A stretch of 64,000 nucleotides of DNA from Akebia trifoliata (Eukaryota; Streptophyta; Magnoliopsida; Ranunculales; Lardizabalaceae): the NCBI GenBank assembly GCA_017979445.1, contig CM030707.1, positions 22,326,586 through 22,390,585 on the forward strand, in the 5' to 3' direction. The notes beneath the pieces were generated by a model. The model did not search any database, was not told the origin of the DNA, and saw nothing but the letters and a program-made list of their open reading frames with translations. Shown here one piece after another: positions 45,713 to 57,582 of the stretch; position 1 is the first letter of the stretch; each line of letters opens with the position of its first letter. The position numbers and the translations under genes are program-made.

Positions 45713-47085
45713 CATTAACGAGCTTATGAAATTTTTTTTTTGGAAATAGCTGGATTATATAACCTTTCCTTAGAGAGAGAGCCCAGGTACCTTTAGGTAG
45801 CATCAATTAATGTGCTCATTATACCTTTAATGTTTGGGTGGTAGAAATGTGTGGGATAACAAGAAGTCCTGTCAGAACTCTCTCTCTCAAACAATTAGAC
45901 ACTTAAAGGTTATACTTTGTTCTTGATGAAACACAGTCTCATGACCTTAATGTGTGATCCTTGGATTCATCTGGACCTTCCAACACTCGGCCAACAAAGA
46001 CCGCATCAAATCTCCTGACTCACAATGTTCCAAACCATATAGTTTTAGAATGTTATCGATGTAGGCTTTCTGCAAGAGGAAGAGACAACCTCTCTTATAT
46101 CTCCATGAATTTTGCCCATGTCTTTCATGTGGAACTTCATCTACCTAAAGAATCAGAATGAAAAACTGGCTCTCACAGACCTTGAGGTTTATACATCTCA
46201 TTGGATTTTCTTTGAAATCTTCTCCGTTCACCACTTTATCAAATTTGAGATACCATTGTCTAGTAGTCTGTCTGAGTCCGCATTGACTTTTAGGTCTACA
46301 AACCATCTCACCTTTAACTTTTGCCCCGGCCTGGCAGGTATCTCAATTTTTACGTTTCGTGTTCAGTGTAGGTCATGTCAGAGAGTGACTTTAATGGTAT
46401 AATTTTTTTTTTGTAATGCTCTTGCATGTTTTTGTTGTTTCTATAGTTTCACAAGAAACGGAAAAACAAAATGAGATTTTGATTATGGATTCACAGATTC
46501 ACATAAGATAACAGTTAAAATTCATTATGCATTTATTGGTCTTCAGTTGATATTGTGTTTTTCTTGGGTCACATCACATTTGGCAAAATTTTCTAACTCA
46601 TCAGGATGCAGAACAACATGGACAACACAGATTGTAGGATATTCAAGAGGGTATTACTTCTATGAAGAAATAGAAATGTAAAATACATATTGAAATTCAA
46701 AACATATACATATTGAAATTGTCTTGTTCGTTGTCACATACCAAGCGTGAAGTCCCTGCATCTACTTCGTTTTCATTCTTTCTGCATCCACGTTCATCTT
46801 TCACTATGGATTCTAAAGAAAGGGGAGATGTTGAATAAAATTTATTGTATTAAGTACTTGTATTATAAGTCCTTAGTTCATTCTCTCCATTTCCAATTCT
46901 TGTTGCCTTGTACCAGATCATACTTGTGAGTTTTTGGGCTTATGAAGTCAATGAAATGTCCCATTCGCTTGTATAATACTATCAATTTAAATGACACTTT
47001 ACTAGAAATTGGGAAGTTTATCTAACTCTTGACCTTAAGGAAATAAAGACTCATTAAATCATTTTAGTTGTTTTATTTGTGAAAG
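45713..47085. other. No gene recognised
   Basis: Short frames on the plus strand (45961-46161, 46112-46402, 46747-46929) have no domain I know and lack a coherent splice model. I cannot exclude UTR or a lineage-specific gene. Confidence 0.45.
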
Positions 47086-47525
47086 GAAAAATGTATAAGA
47101 TGGTAGTAAGACCAGCTACGCTTTATGGAGCTGAACATTGGGCAGTCAAGAAGCTTCATGGTAAGAAATTGAGCGTAAAAAAGATAAGATGGATGAATGG
47201 GAGACTAGGAAAGATAAAATTAGAAAGGGTCTCATTTGGGAAAATATAGAAATAACTAAAATAGCCGATAAAGTAAGAGAAAGTTGCTAAGATTATTTGG
47301 GCATGTTCAAGAGAAGGCCAATTACAAACCAGTTAGAATAAATATTTAAGTTGAAGGTCCTAAAAGAGTGAGAGGAAGACCCAAAAGAACTTAGATGGAC
47401 ACAGTGAAGTAGATATGAACTCACTCTTAATAACAAAAGACTCAGCTTTGGACAAAAGTGGAATGGAGGAACAAGATTGGTTTAGGCCACCACAAATCTT
47501 TGGGATAAGTCTTTGTTGTTGTTGT
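47086..47525 (+). mobile_element. RTE-type LINE, 3' end
   Basis: The plus strand reads KMYKMVVRPATLYGAEHWAV followed by remnants of a RMRWMNG/TRKDKI region and a GHVQ-like motif. It ends with an AlaLeuTrp-rich VWNGGT remnant and a (TTG)n tail at 47513-47525. This is the C-terminal part of plant RTE/Bov-B-like reverse transcriptases with its typical short-repeat tail. Frames are broken and the 5' part is missing. Confidence 0.75.
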
Positions 47526-47742
47526 ATCCCCTCAAGTGTCAGTTTATACCATTTTTGAGTTGATAATCTACTTCTAAATTGTATTACAAGTCGATATTCT
47601 TGAAGTAAAGTCATCCAAGTTTTCATGAGAAGGTACTGTATGAAACTTACATTTGTAGGTAATGTTTATCCGATTAGATGCTCTAATAATTTTTTATTTT
47701 CAATATTACTTGTTCCTTGGTATTACATTTAGTTTAGAGTCC

Positions 47743-47955
47743 TGATAAAATGACTCGCCAGGTGGCATACTCAATTGACTCACTGACGTGGACAAGTTTG
47801 GAAACCGTAGATCTTTCCGCCTTGGGATACACGGCTCCCTTGGGAGACACTTTTTATGGGGAATTGCAATCGTGTATACCGAGGCATACAAATCTACGGT
47901 TCCGAACTTGTCACGTCAGTGATTGAGTATGCCATCTGGCTGAGTTATTTTATCA
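47743..47955. mobile_element. MITE with about 65-bp terminal inverted repeats
   Basis: TGATAAAATGACTCGCCAGG at 47743 is matched by the inverted end TGATAAAATAACTCAGCCAG at 47955. The arms continue through tggcatactcaat, ctgacgtg and acaagtt-ggaa-ccgtaga, covering about 65 bp each. The element is 213 bp with a short unpaired centre. The target duplication is not obvious. Confidence 0.8.
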
Positions 47956-49800
47956 CGATTCTTCAGTTTATTGTGGGCGTCATTCTCGCTATTTTATTCT
48001 TAGATCTGAGGGAGATATATAACTTGATACCTTGTGCAGAACAGATTGAGATTTGACTCCCAACATTTAAACCATCAGAATCGAGCTTTCAATTTTGATG
48101 TTTACATAATACTTGTAAGGGGGCCTTTTAGAAAGACAAAGTTTGAGGGAGTTGGAGTTGCAACTTACATGACTCAACTCCACTTCCACAATTTGGATTG
48201 GAAACTCCTATAACCACTAAGTCCCAAATTTGACAGAATTGTAATTCACACAAAAGGACCATTCATTCCTAGGCCTCATATGCCCAGAGTGATCGATTGA
48301 GTGACCAAGGCCACCCCGTATCAGTCACTTTATGATGAGTCCACCTCTGACTCCTATGGACAACACAAATGTCCGAGTTCACTTTCGGAGTTGCAGCCAA
48401 CTCTCAAAGCACCCAATGTTCTAACTCAGTCCTATAGTTTTTCATGACTTGAATGTACTACATTGTGTTTATTGATAACTAGCAACAAATAGACGATCAT
48501 TAGACACATGGAATATTGGTATGGTTTACTTAGGATACTTTCAGTTATTTAAGTATGAACAATGGAAGGAAAAGGTGGGGCATCACAAATATGGTCTAAA
48601 GGTAAGGGGAGCATATTTGTGTATGTCATGAATTGGATTCCCTGATCTTTCTCAATTGAACTCTTAAAGTTAAATTCATTAAATAAAATGAAAAATTAGA
48701 GTCAACTTCAGGGATCTCACTTGTGATCAATCTTTTATTTAGTAGACACTCACTCAAAAGTTTTCCTTTTCCTTGGTTGGTCTAACCAAAAAAAAAAAAA
48801 AAAAAATGAAGATGGATTGTGAGTGCAAATTTGATGGTTAAGGTTTTGAGGAGGGGCACATATTCTTTATCACCCTCACTGATAAAGAAGCTTTTTGGTA
48901 CTTGTAGAAGGGAGGGCTAAAAAGCCATGTGTGTTTGGAACCACCAAAGGTTACCAGGCATCTTTTGTTTCTGTTTCGTGGTCTGTGCTTCAGGACCACA
49001 TGTGAGACATTTTGCAAGATACTTTGTTCAAATTTTATTTATAAAAAAAAAATGTTTGGGTGAGGATGAATGGGTGTGTGGATTCAACCTTGCTTTATGT
49101 GTAACAATTTTCTTAATTAGAAACAAAATAGTGTTTATCAAATGATTATAACTTTCTAATCTATAGCGTTCTTTCGAATGGAGATAGAAAAAGTTGATCC
49201 TTTGTCAACCAATTTGGATGGGGTAATGATATCCTTGATGGACAATGTCATCCCATTTCTTGATTGACTCAGAGAGTATTAGAGGTAAGATGTTTTTTAA
49301 TAAGGTGTATCAATTATAATTCTAATATGATCTTAATCTTTTTCTCAAATACCAAAGATAATTTTTATCTTCATGAAGATCATGATATGGATGTATATCG
49401 GTATACAACTTATTATAATACATCCTAGAGATCTTGACATGATCTAGTAATATACATCTTATTGCAATACACGGTTTCTCAATATTCTATTCGAGTTATT
49501 TTTGGGGGTAATTTAGACATACCCTTTGTGTTTTTTGTGAATATTTACAATATCCCTTGCATTTTCAAACTGATGGCATGGTATTCTATGAGAGACTAAC
49601 ACAAAATGACTGTATGATCCTCATCTTCAACCTCTTCAATCTTTAGGTAAAAGCATTGGTTTATTTTGACTCCTCCCTCCCAACCCCTCCAAAAAAAAAA
49701 AAAAAAAAAAGTTGGATTCCCTACCTTCCTGCTCCCAAATAAAAATCCATTTCTTCAACCCCTTGTTTTATTTAACAAGTCAACTAGAGTAAAATATATA
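47956..49800. other. No gene recognised
   Basis: AT-rich intergenic DNA. 48119-48275 starts GGGGGCCTTTTAGAAA and has a weakly complementary aaaggaccattc end, perhaps a worn MITE. The frame 48927-49145 has no domain. Confidence 0.45.
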
Positions 49801-49804
49801 TATC

Positions 49805-50014
49805 GGGTCTCGTTCAGCACCAAACATTTTGGCAAACATTTTGCCCAACCATTTTTGTCCTACATGGGTTAGAAGTTTTGGAATGGGCTGATTTTTGGTG
49901 AGGATGATCTCTACGGTGAGGAGATCATCCTCACCAAAAATCAGCCCATTCCAAAACTTCTAACCCATGTTTTGAAAAATGTTTTGCCAAAATGTTTGGT
50001 GCTGAACATTTCCC
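49805..50014. mobile_element. Foldback MITE, copy C, beside TA repeats
   Basis: 210 bp. The ends are GGGTCTCGTTCAGCACCAAA and its partner reading AGGGAAATGTTCAGCACC on the other strand. It is almost perfectly palindromic across gggttagaagttttggaatg, gggctgatttttggtgagg and gatgatctctac. It lacks the central block of copy B (32587), so it is a deletion variant. TA-rich runs lie on both flanks (49794-49803 and 50022-50037). Confidence 0.85.
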
Positions 50015-50037
50015 TATACACATATATATATATATAT

Positions 50038-50160
50038 GGGGACGCAGCGCTAAAGTTTGCTAAGTTTGGTGCCAAACATTTTTCAAAATATGGGTTAGAA
50101 GCTTTGGAATGAGCTGATTTTTTGTGAGGATGATCTCTATGATGAGGAGATCGTGTCACC
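50038..50160. mobile_element. Foldback MITE, copy D, truncated
   Basis: It begins GGGGACGCAGCGC directly after a TA run (50024-50037). It continues with AGTTTGGTGCCAAACATTTT, gggttagaagctttggaatg and gagctgattttttgtgagga, then ends within the central hairpin near 50158. Only about one arm is present. It is a near-neighbour of copy C, separated by the TA tract. Confidence 0.75.
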
Positions 50161-50785
50161 AAAACCGAATCTTGAAGATGATGGGCTTGGAGGGGGGCTG
50201 GGGGAAATCAAAGGGATGTTTCTCACAAGAGGAGGAAGACGAAGTAGGTATTCCGATCATTTACTATTAGTCTCTCAGAGAAGACCATGGTCAAGGGATA
50301 TATCATCTATTGGAAAATGCTGTGGAGTATCTCAAATAATTATCAAAACCCAAAGGGGTCTGTCCAAATTAGTTCTCTTCGCTTTTTTTGTTTGTTTTTT
50401 TGTTCACTCAAACAACCCTGTTGGTGTGCATTGTTTTCTACATTGCCACTATGAGGTAATAGGTTGATGAGAACATAGTGTAACTTCCAGGTGCCCTCCT
50501 CAAGTCATCCATAGCTAGTAATCACGACTAATTCAAAAGCCCTCAAATATAGCATTGTCTCTAACAAAAACCTTGCAAGGGTAATAAGCCTGTGCTGTGT
50601 TTCTAACATATAGAGACTTATCTCTATTGTGTTTGTGTATCCACATAACCCTATTGCAGTGGGAGCTGCAGAATTTGTCTCCCATGTTCACATTGCTTAT
50701 TGAGGAAAGCAAGTGGTTAATGATAATGGGGTATGGTTGCTTCTACGACCCAAACTTAGCAATAATAGCAAACCATAGCAAATCA
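50161..50785. other. No gene recognised
   Basis: Plus-strand frames at 50153-50467 and 50597-50788 show no family features. The GC-richer patch at 50165-50300 is of unknown origin. Confidence 0.45.
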
Positions 50786-50789
50786 TGAG

Positions 50790-51160
50790 AGAGAAACAAT
50801 AAAAATAGGGAGAATAGTATTAGTTTTAATATAATATTAGAGATAAGGATGTTGATGAGGAAAAATAAAATTAGAAATGAATATATTCGAAAAAATATAA
50901 GAATAGTTCCAATGAGAGATAAATTAGGAGAAAATCGATTGAGATGGTTTGAACACATTCAACAAAATCGATTACATTAAGAAATATTCAATTTGAAGGG
51001 CCTAAAAAAACTTGAGAAATACCTAAATGATGGTTGACAGAGATAATAATTAAATATAGATATGAACTAATAACAGAATACACGATTTTTAAAAAGTGGA
51101 ATAGAGGAATAAGATTCATTTAACCGATCATGAGGCTTACATGTTTTGTTGTTGTTGTTG
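50790..51160 (+). mobile_element. RTE-type LINE, 3' end (second copy)
   Basis: The plus strand has fragments KNKIRNEYIRKNIRIVPMRD and LGENRLRWFEHIQQNRL, the same C-terminal RTE region as 47086-47525. It then decays to a WNRGIR remnant and a (TTG)n tail at 51146-51160. It is more diverged than the first copy, with many stops. Confidence 0.7.
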
Positions 51161-51895
51161 TAGAGATAATCTTCTTAAGCACGATGATGTATTGTACCCT
51201 ATTATCACAATGTATCCTATCTCTAATATTATGTTAAAAATTCTTAATGATTGGTGATCATAATAGTACTGTACAAATCACATGGGAAGAAAAGCTCATA
51301 AAGTCATGAAAAGTTCAATGTCAGGTTGCACAGGAAAAGTTTACTCAAACCCAATAAAAATTGGACAGACACGAGGCACGTACAGTGCCACTACATACTA
51401 CCATGGGATAGCTTGTCATTCTTAGCGACGTTGGCCAATGAGGACTAAGCACAAAACTGAAAGAAGTTGGTTTCTTTATTTAAAACAAAACAACACAAAG
51501 AAAAGTAGAATGTTGTATTTAAAGATTGTGTGAATCCATCTTACCTATTTACCCTAAAAACAAAAAAGAAGAGAAGAAGGAAGAAAGGTGTGTGAACTAG
51601 GGTTTTTGGGTAGGAAGAAAAAGGAGAATTTGTGCCTTGGAAAAAAGAACTAAAGAGAGTGAAATGGTTGATCTTTTCTGAATCCCTATCCTCTACTCCA
51701 TGAGTTGAGAATGTTACCCAACTCCCATGTAATTTGTGCCACATGACACTCCTTTGGCTCACTGGGCACATCAGCCTAGTTGATAAAATTCTACTCACTG
51801 GATTTGAGTATTTTTCATGCCCTTTACAAAGAGGGAAAGGTTTGTCTCCAAGCCCATGAAGAGAGAAAAAAAAAGTTTGAATCCTCAAAAAGGCT
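51161..51895. other. No gene recognised
   Basis: The minus-strand frame 51888-51541 (115 codons) is low in conserved features and ends in a Phe-rich run. I do not regard it as a gene. Confidence 0.45.
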
Positions 51896-51899
51896 TATT

Positions 51900-52269
51900 T
51901 GTAGTGTATACGTCCACCAAAATTGGGCTATACGGATCAGATCAGACCCAAAATTTGAGTTATTCTTATAATTTGTATTGGGATCGAGGATTTTGGTTTT
52001 GATAAGAATCCGATTTGATAACCTATTGGATTGGTTTTGGATTAGCCATGTATTGATCTATGTGAGTAATTATGTAAATGATTTTGTATATTCTATTTGA
52101 ATATACGATCCAAATCAAACGATTCAATTGGGACCATTTGGAACCTAATATTGAGACCAATGGAAAATCATATCTGATTCTTATTGGATTGATTTTGGGT
52201 CCGATATTTATGAGATTGGTCCAATATTGACCCCAATCCAATCCGGACGGATCATAGTGACAACCCTAC
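51900..52269. mobile_element. hAT-like non-autonomous repeat
   Basis: It is rich in gatccaa / gatcgagg / ggatcggat-type words and ends ATAGTGACAACCCTAC. This resembles the TAGGGTTGTCA terminus of a widespread plant repeat. A related copy ends at 57582 (TTGTCAGCCCTA), and a reverse-end-like start is at 40928. The left end is worn and the superfamily is inferred only from the terminus. Confidence 0.5.
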
Positions 52270-53004
52270 ACCAAATGGAGGGTCATAGGTCATTGGACCC
52301 AAAAAACAAAGGAGTGCCATGTGGGAAAAAAAAAAAAATTAAATGTGGAGTTGGTTAACATTACTCAGCTCCAAGAGTAGTGGATCTGCATTCTAATTTA
52401 TTAATAATCTACTTATGGGTTCTCCTCGTTTTGGAAATGTGTAAACTTAATCAGCTTGGTGGAATTCTTTATTTCCCTTTTCATTCTCCTCTCTTTCACC
52501 AGAATGAAGAAGAACTTCATACATTCCATTAAGATTTTGATTAAATAAAAAATTTGGCTTTTAATTAGGAATTGGATCATCCATGTAGTGATCAATCAAT
52601 CGTTTTCTAGAAATATTGGAGACAATCCTTTCTTATTCTCTTTTTTTTTTTTTTTTTCTAATTGTTTTTGTTGGGTTTGAAGGGGGAAAGCAGAATGTTT
52701 TGTATCAAAGCTCCCACTGTCTCTCTGTCAATCACACACACGACATGTAAACAAAGACAGACATTCCATTTCCACTAATATGATAAATTGATTGATAACT
52801 ACTATTACAAAATACCCAAGAAAATAAATTCCAAAAAAAAAAAAAAAAAAAAAACTTTTTAAGGAGTCAACTTTTGGTTGTTTCCTTCTTTCTTTATTTA
52901 CTTATTTATTTATTTTTCTCTTTATGATGTGTGGGTGAGTAGGAGTTTGTATTTTTAGTGGTGTAAAAAATCTCTCTCGCTCTCTCTCCAACCTATGGGC
53001 ACTT
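52270..53004. other. Upstream region of the FAF-like gene
   Basis: No gene. It holds A and T runs (52327-52340, 52639-52658, 52833-52856) and a CT-rich tract at 52970-52990 just upstream of the TATA box, the usual position of a plant Y patch. Confidence 0.6.
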
Positions 53005-53012
53005 TTGAGGAC

Positions 53013-53018
53013 TATAAA
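53013..53018 (+). promoter_or_regulatory. TATA box of the FAF-like gene
   Basis: TATAAA in the context GGACTATAAATTC, 254 bases before the start codon, with a CT-rich tract just upstream. It predicts transcription from about 53045 and a leader of about 220 bases rich in pyrimidines. Confidence 0.65.
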
Positions 53019-53266
53019 TTCACACCCATGCTTCCCACTCATCTCTCATGTTTTCTCTTCACCATTTCTCCTCTCCCCCTTTAACTCTCTTCATTTTCAC
53101 CTAAAAATACACATTGGGTTTTGCTCAAAACCTTCTCCTCCTCTCACTTGCTCAACTATAACTCCACAATCTCAACATTTCTGCCTTCTAATCCATAATA
53201 AAATCACCCCTGGTCTTCCTATTTCATTGTTAACTTCTACCTTTATTTCTGTTTCAGTTATTAGTT

Positions 53267-54184
53267 ATGTCGCCAACATGTCACGGACTGCGGTCATGCC
53301 TTGAGCCCCATCTCGTCGAACCACTTGTCCTTGGGCTCAAACTGGCTCATCATGTACCACACCCCTCCCAACCCCTCCTACGGGCTAAGATCCCATCTTA
53401 TGTGTCAGATTTTAACTCTAACACCGAAAAACAAGAAGAGAAATACGATAACAATGGCGACAACAACAACATCAACAACAATGACATAACTAGAGTGGTC
53501 AATGAGGAAAAGAAAAACAACTCAAATGGTGAATTTGGTGGATGGGGCTTTATTGAATCTCTCACCAAGGAAGCAAAGGAAGAGAAGGAAAAACGGTATG
53601 TTCACCCCTTAGTTAAGCGTTCTTCGTCGACGCTTAGCATTAAGAGCTTGGAATTGTGCACGGAAAGTTTGGGTTGTGAGACGGGCATGGGCATTGATGA
53701 GAACATTGACATATCGTCATCGGACTCCGAGAGTGGGAATTACACAAAATTGCGACAGATTTCCGAGTCTAGGAAGGTGAATTGTCGTTCTTTTCCTCCT
53801 CCCTTGACTTCGATCAATGGTTCTAATAATATCCATTTTAAGCCTCATCGTGAAGGTGGACGCCTAGTGATCAAAGCTGTGGCTATTGCACCATTACAAA
53901 CTTATTTTCAAGCTGAACGAGGCGATGGACGCCTTAGGCTTCACTTTGTGAAGAATCATAACTCTACTTCCGAAGAAGAAAATATTGTTGATGAAGATGA
54001 TGAAGAAGAAGAAGAAGAAGAAAAGAGTGAGGAATACTTGGGTGAGGAGACAAGTGGAAATAATGGAAATGTTGGGGGTGAAATGGGGATTCAAGAGTTC
54101 CAACGACCTGGCAGGTGCGAGGAAGGAGGGCGTAGGAACAAAGAGTTGTTAATTTGGGAACCTTGTTGGGTGGCTACTTCTTAA
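53267..54184 (+). CDS. FANTASTIC FOUR (FAF)-like protein
   Basis: FAF proteins are plant-specific; in Arabidopsis they modulate shoot meristem size and repress WUSCHEL. This intronless frame encodes 305 residues. The N-terminus CHGLRSCLEPHLVEPLVLGL and the segment YVHPLVKRSSSTLSIKSLEL with CTESLGCETG match the FAF/FAF-like group. The FAF domain is at about 173-228: RSFPPPLTSI, then PHREGGRLVIKAVA, QAERGDGRLRLHFV. A Glu/Asp-rich run follows (about 240-262), as in other members. The N-terminal third also has an Asn-rich stretch. The motif set is closest, from memory, to the 'FAF-like, chloroplastic' branch (At5g22090 type), but the name is not certain. The start ATG is followed directly by the conserved CHGLRS block. 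A short polar C-terminus ends at 54184. It appears intact. Confidence 0.9.
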   Translation: MSPTCHGLRSCLEPHLVEPLVLGLKLAHHVPHPSQPLLRAKIPSYVSDFNSNTEKQEEKYDNNGDNNNINNNDITRVVNEEKKNNSNGEFGGWGFIESLTKEAKEEKEKRYVHPLVKRSSSTLSIKSLELCTESLGCETGMGIDENIDISSSDSESGNYTKLRQISESRKVNCRSFPPPLTSINGSNNIHFKPHREGGRLVIKAVAIAPLQTYFQAERGDGRLRLHFVKNHNSTSEEENIVDEDDEEEEEEEKSEEYLGEETSGNNGNVGGEMGIQEFQRPGRCEEGGRRNKELLIWEPCWVATS

Positions 54185-57149
54185 AGCTTTCTTTTGGATC
54201 TTTCTATCTAAAAATTTCTACTTTTTTTTTTTTTCTTTCTTTCTTTTTCTTCTTCTATTGGCTGGGATGGTAATGTTAGTTATTATAGTTATTGAAAATG
54301 GCCTCTCTCTCCATTGATCCATCTATGCATCTGGGGTTGTGTTTCCCAAAATGCCCTCAGAAATGTAACTTGAAATACCACCTATTTTGAAGGGAAATTA
54401 ATATATATGGCTATTTTCATTAGTTTTTTTCTTCAATAAATGGAATGCAAAATAGAGAAATATTAACAAATTTATTAATAATAGATAAGAAATGTAAATA
54501 GAAGGCAACACAGAGGAAATATTAATAATTCTATTAAAATGAGAAGTGGTTCGCCGTATAAATCGACAAAGTGATAATGGAATCCAGACCCAAACTTTTT
54601 GTACCCACTAATTTGAGAATGTTTTGTCCTAGGTTTGTTGATGGGGTCTGGATTTGCCAAGCTAAACTCTAGTCCTATTTCCTACCCTAAAGAGTTGACT
54701 TGCACCCTAATATGGTCTCCCTTGTCAAGTTATTGGGTTTGATAAAATTTGTTATAATGTTTCTTAGTCACTTTTGAGGTCATATAGATGTTATTTGGAT
54801 GATCCATCACTACATTGAATCATATTTAATGTATTGTGTGTATATATAGGCATGTATTTCTATTAACATCATTCTTTGCATAAATAAATAAATAAAAATC
54901 ACAAATAACAGTTGAGTGAACAATCCATAACTTTCAAATTCGAATAAACTATTTACAGATGGAATCCTGTCATGGACTCAAGCATTTTTCTTATCACAAG
55001 CTTAAAATCCATGTAGGATGAGGTCTTTTTATAAAACTCACAACGAAAATCTTTGAATATAATATGCACGGGGATCACCAATCAAACTAATTTCTCGAGT
55101 GACGATCTTATAAGATACTATTGATGGGTTTTAAATTAATTTTCCCTAATACTTTGTCTGCATTGGATAAAATTGCATCTATGTTTCCCTACAAGTTTTA
55201 AATTAGTGTTTAAAACCTGTTTTATTTTTTAAAAGATAAGAATCTAGTCTTACTATATCTATCACCTTATTTAATTTCATATTTAAGAATTTTTTTTTTT
55301 TTTTTACGATAATGATTTTTGGAATCGAAAATTTTCACTTAGTCTGTACTTAACTAACGTGATAAAGGTACATAATTTTTAATCTTTTTTCTTGGAATTG
55401 AAAATTTTCACTTGGTCTGTACTCAACTAACATGATAAGGGTACATAATTTTTTTATCTTTTTTCTTGTGTATCTTGAAGAAAAAGATCTATGAGTTTAT
55501 AATTTGTCACATTAATCATGCTGTTCGAGTGAAAAATTTTGAGTTAGAAAATCATGACTCTTATTTTAAGGGAGCAAATCATCTGTAGCACGTTTTTTCT
55601 ATAGTTCTTTGTACACAGTATTTTAATAGTTGTACTATTATTTTTATTATAATTTAAAATTTAAAATTTTACCTCATTTATCTAATATTGAAGGAAGGGA
55701 AGTGGCAATTTGGTGATTAACTAACGATGAAGAGAGTGCAAGTTGTGGTGTACGATAGTACGATTGTAGTGGTAGACTGGTAACTATCAGAAGTGGGTCC
55801 CACAGGTGCAACATGCAAACTTACCGCAGTGATATATCCCAGGTGATGGTCCCAACAGCACGTGATCACTGCCCATTTAAAAAATTATACACAAACATCC
55901 CTCGTGTTCGTGTGTATATCAAAATGTCGTACATAAAAAGAACCAATTAGAAACTGCCACCTATGACCATCATGACAATATTCATGGTCACGAGCCCATA
56001 TCAACTGCTCTTTATAAAATATCATAAACCTAAATTACCATCATACCCTTTTATTACAATATGGATATTGGGAAAGAATATGAAAGTAAATATTAAGAGG
56101 AGATAAGATGGACTCTCAAGGCTTGAGCAAATGTGATTTTCTCTAAAATTGATTTTGATAAAAATATAGGAGTGATAAAATGATAATCGATAAATTGTTT
56201 TCAAGATACAATGAAGCCCAGATCTATGTTGTTGGGTTTTGTGATCACTACTTGAACACCCAAAATAGAAGAATTGAAAAAAGATTTATGAAAAATTTAG
56301 AAGATAAGAATTCTTGGATGTTAGTTGTTTTTCTTGATGTATTTTTTACTCATTTGGGACCTCGAATTTATGAGCCACAATGTATCCTTTTGGATTGCCT
56401 TGGGTCCTAACCAATACACCCCCACACACATACATACCACTCATTCATTTTATGGCCTAGCTAGCCATGTCTATTAGCTCAATGGACCATTGCATTTGAA
56501 CCGACACAATTCCTTTCTTTGTGCTTAGTTTTATTCAAGAAATTTAGTCCAAATCATCACATTGTTTAAGGCTTGATTGCACATTGGACAAGTGAGACTG
56601 AATCAATCCAACACATACTAATGGTCAATTAATCAATCAATATTGGTATGAGATTTTGACAAATAGAAAATGTCCCTCAGCTCTGCAATGCCAAGAGTGC
56701 ATCTTAAAAGATTGTTCAAGCGCACTAAACATAGACAAACAAATGCCCCATTGCAATGCATTAGCCTATTTATAGCCTTACACTTAAACAACTAAGAATA
56801 TAAATCATGAGAATCTATATATTAGGTAGAAAAAGAATATCTACTTGTCCCATATAGGACTAAATGATAGAGAGAAAAATATGTCTATCTCACTTTTTAA
56901 AATTTCTAAATTTTCAGTAAAAAATTTCCACCAAAATTTTGTTTCCATGAGACCCACACCTTTTGGTGTGGGTCCAATCCTTCCAAAATTAATAAAGCTA
57001 ATCCAAAAAAAAAAAAAATTTTTTATTTAAATATCTTTTATCTAATCTAAAAATAAGAATGGAACACAAAAAGTCTCCCTCTCTCTCCCTCTCTCTTTTG
57101 ATAGACAAATGAACAAAAATAAAATTTTATTTTATTATTATTTAAATAC
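54185..57149. other. No gene recognised (3' flank of FAF-like gene and intergenic)
   Basis: The first 250 bases include a T-rich stretch and the likely 3' UTR of the FAF-like gene. Beyond that I see AT-rich DNA without domains. Short frames at 54475-54660, 56022-56204 and 56180-56410 have no support. Confidence 0.55.
55319..55464. repeat. Tandem duplication, 72-bp unit, two copies
   Basis: GGAATCGAAAATTTTCACTT at 55321 and GGAATTGAAAATTTTCACTT at 55393. Both continue with gtctgtact-aactaac and gtacataattttt. There are about six differences between units. Confidence 0.9.
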
Positions 57150-57582
57150 AAATGAGTTGGATTAGACCCAGAATCCGATTTCATAAGTATCCAATTTGAT
57201 AACCTACCATATTTGTTATAAATCAATCATGTCCGACGAAGTGAGAAAGTATGAAAATTATATTATATATTTTGTTTAATTAAATATATAAAACTTATTT
57301 GAAATTACTAACTCAATTAAAGTCAATGAGAGTTGATATAACGACCAGGACTCAAAACCCGCTTTCACCTACTAATTCTCTTGCTTATAAAAAAAATGAT
57401 GTCTATTTAAGTTGTGCATGTCATAATGTCAAGGCAGGTTTGACCCAATTAAGACCTGATCTGATAAAAGCTTGATCTGATAAGAATCCGACTCGATCCT
57501 AATGTGATTGGTTTCGGGTTGATCTTATCCTCTTATTAGATTGGTCCCAGATCGACCTTGATCCGATCCATTGTCAGCCCTA
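57150..57582. mobile_element. hAT-like non-autonomous repeat (second copy)
   Basis: It begins near GAGTTGGATTAGACCC and ends CATTGTCAGCCCTA. Many gatc/ggatc words are shared with the element ending at 52269, including agaatccgatttcataa / agaatccgatttgataa and aacctac/aacctat blocks. Non-coding. Confidence 0.5.

Noticed and set aside
51541..51888. 115-codon minus-strand frame
   Set aside because: Composition is low-complexity towards its end, with no conserved motif and no exon neighbours.
53005..53304. Alternative protein overlapping the FAF-like start
   Set aside because: This frame covers the pyrimidine-rich leader and ends shortly after the FAF-like ATG; the FAF frame has clear family motifs.
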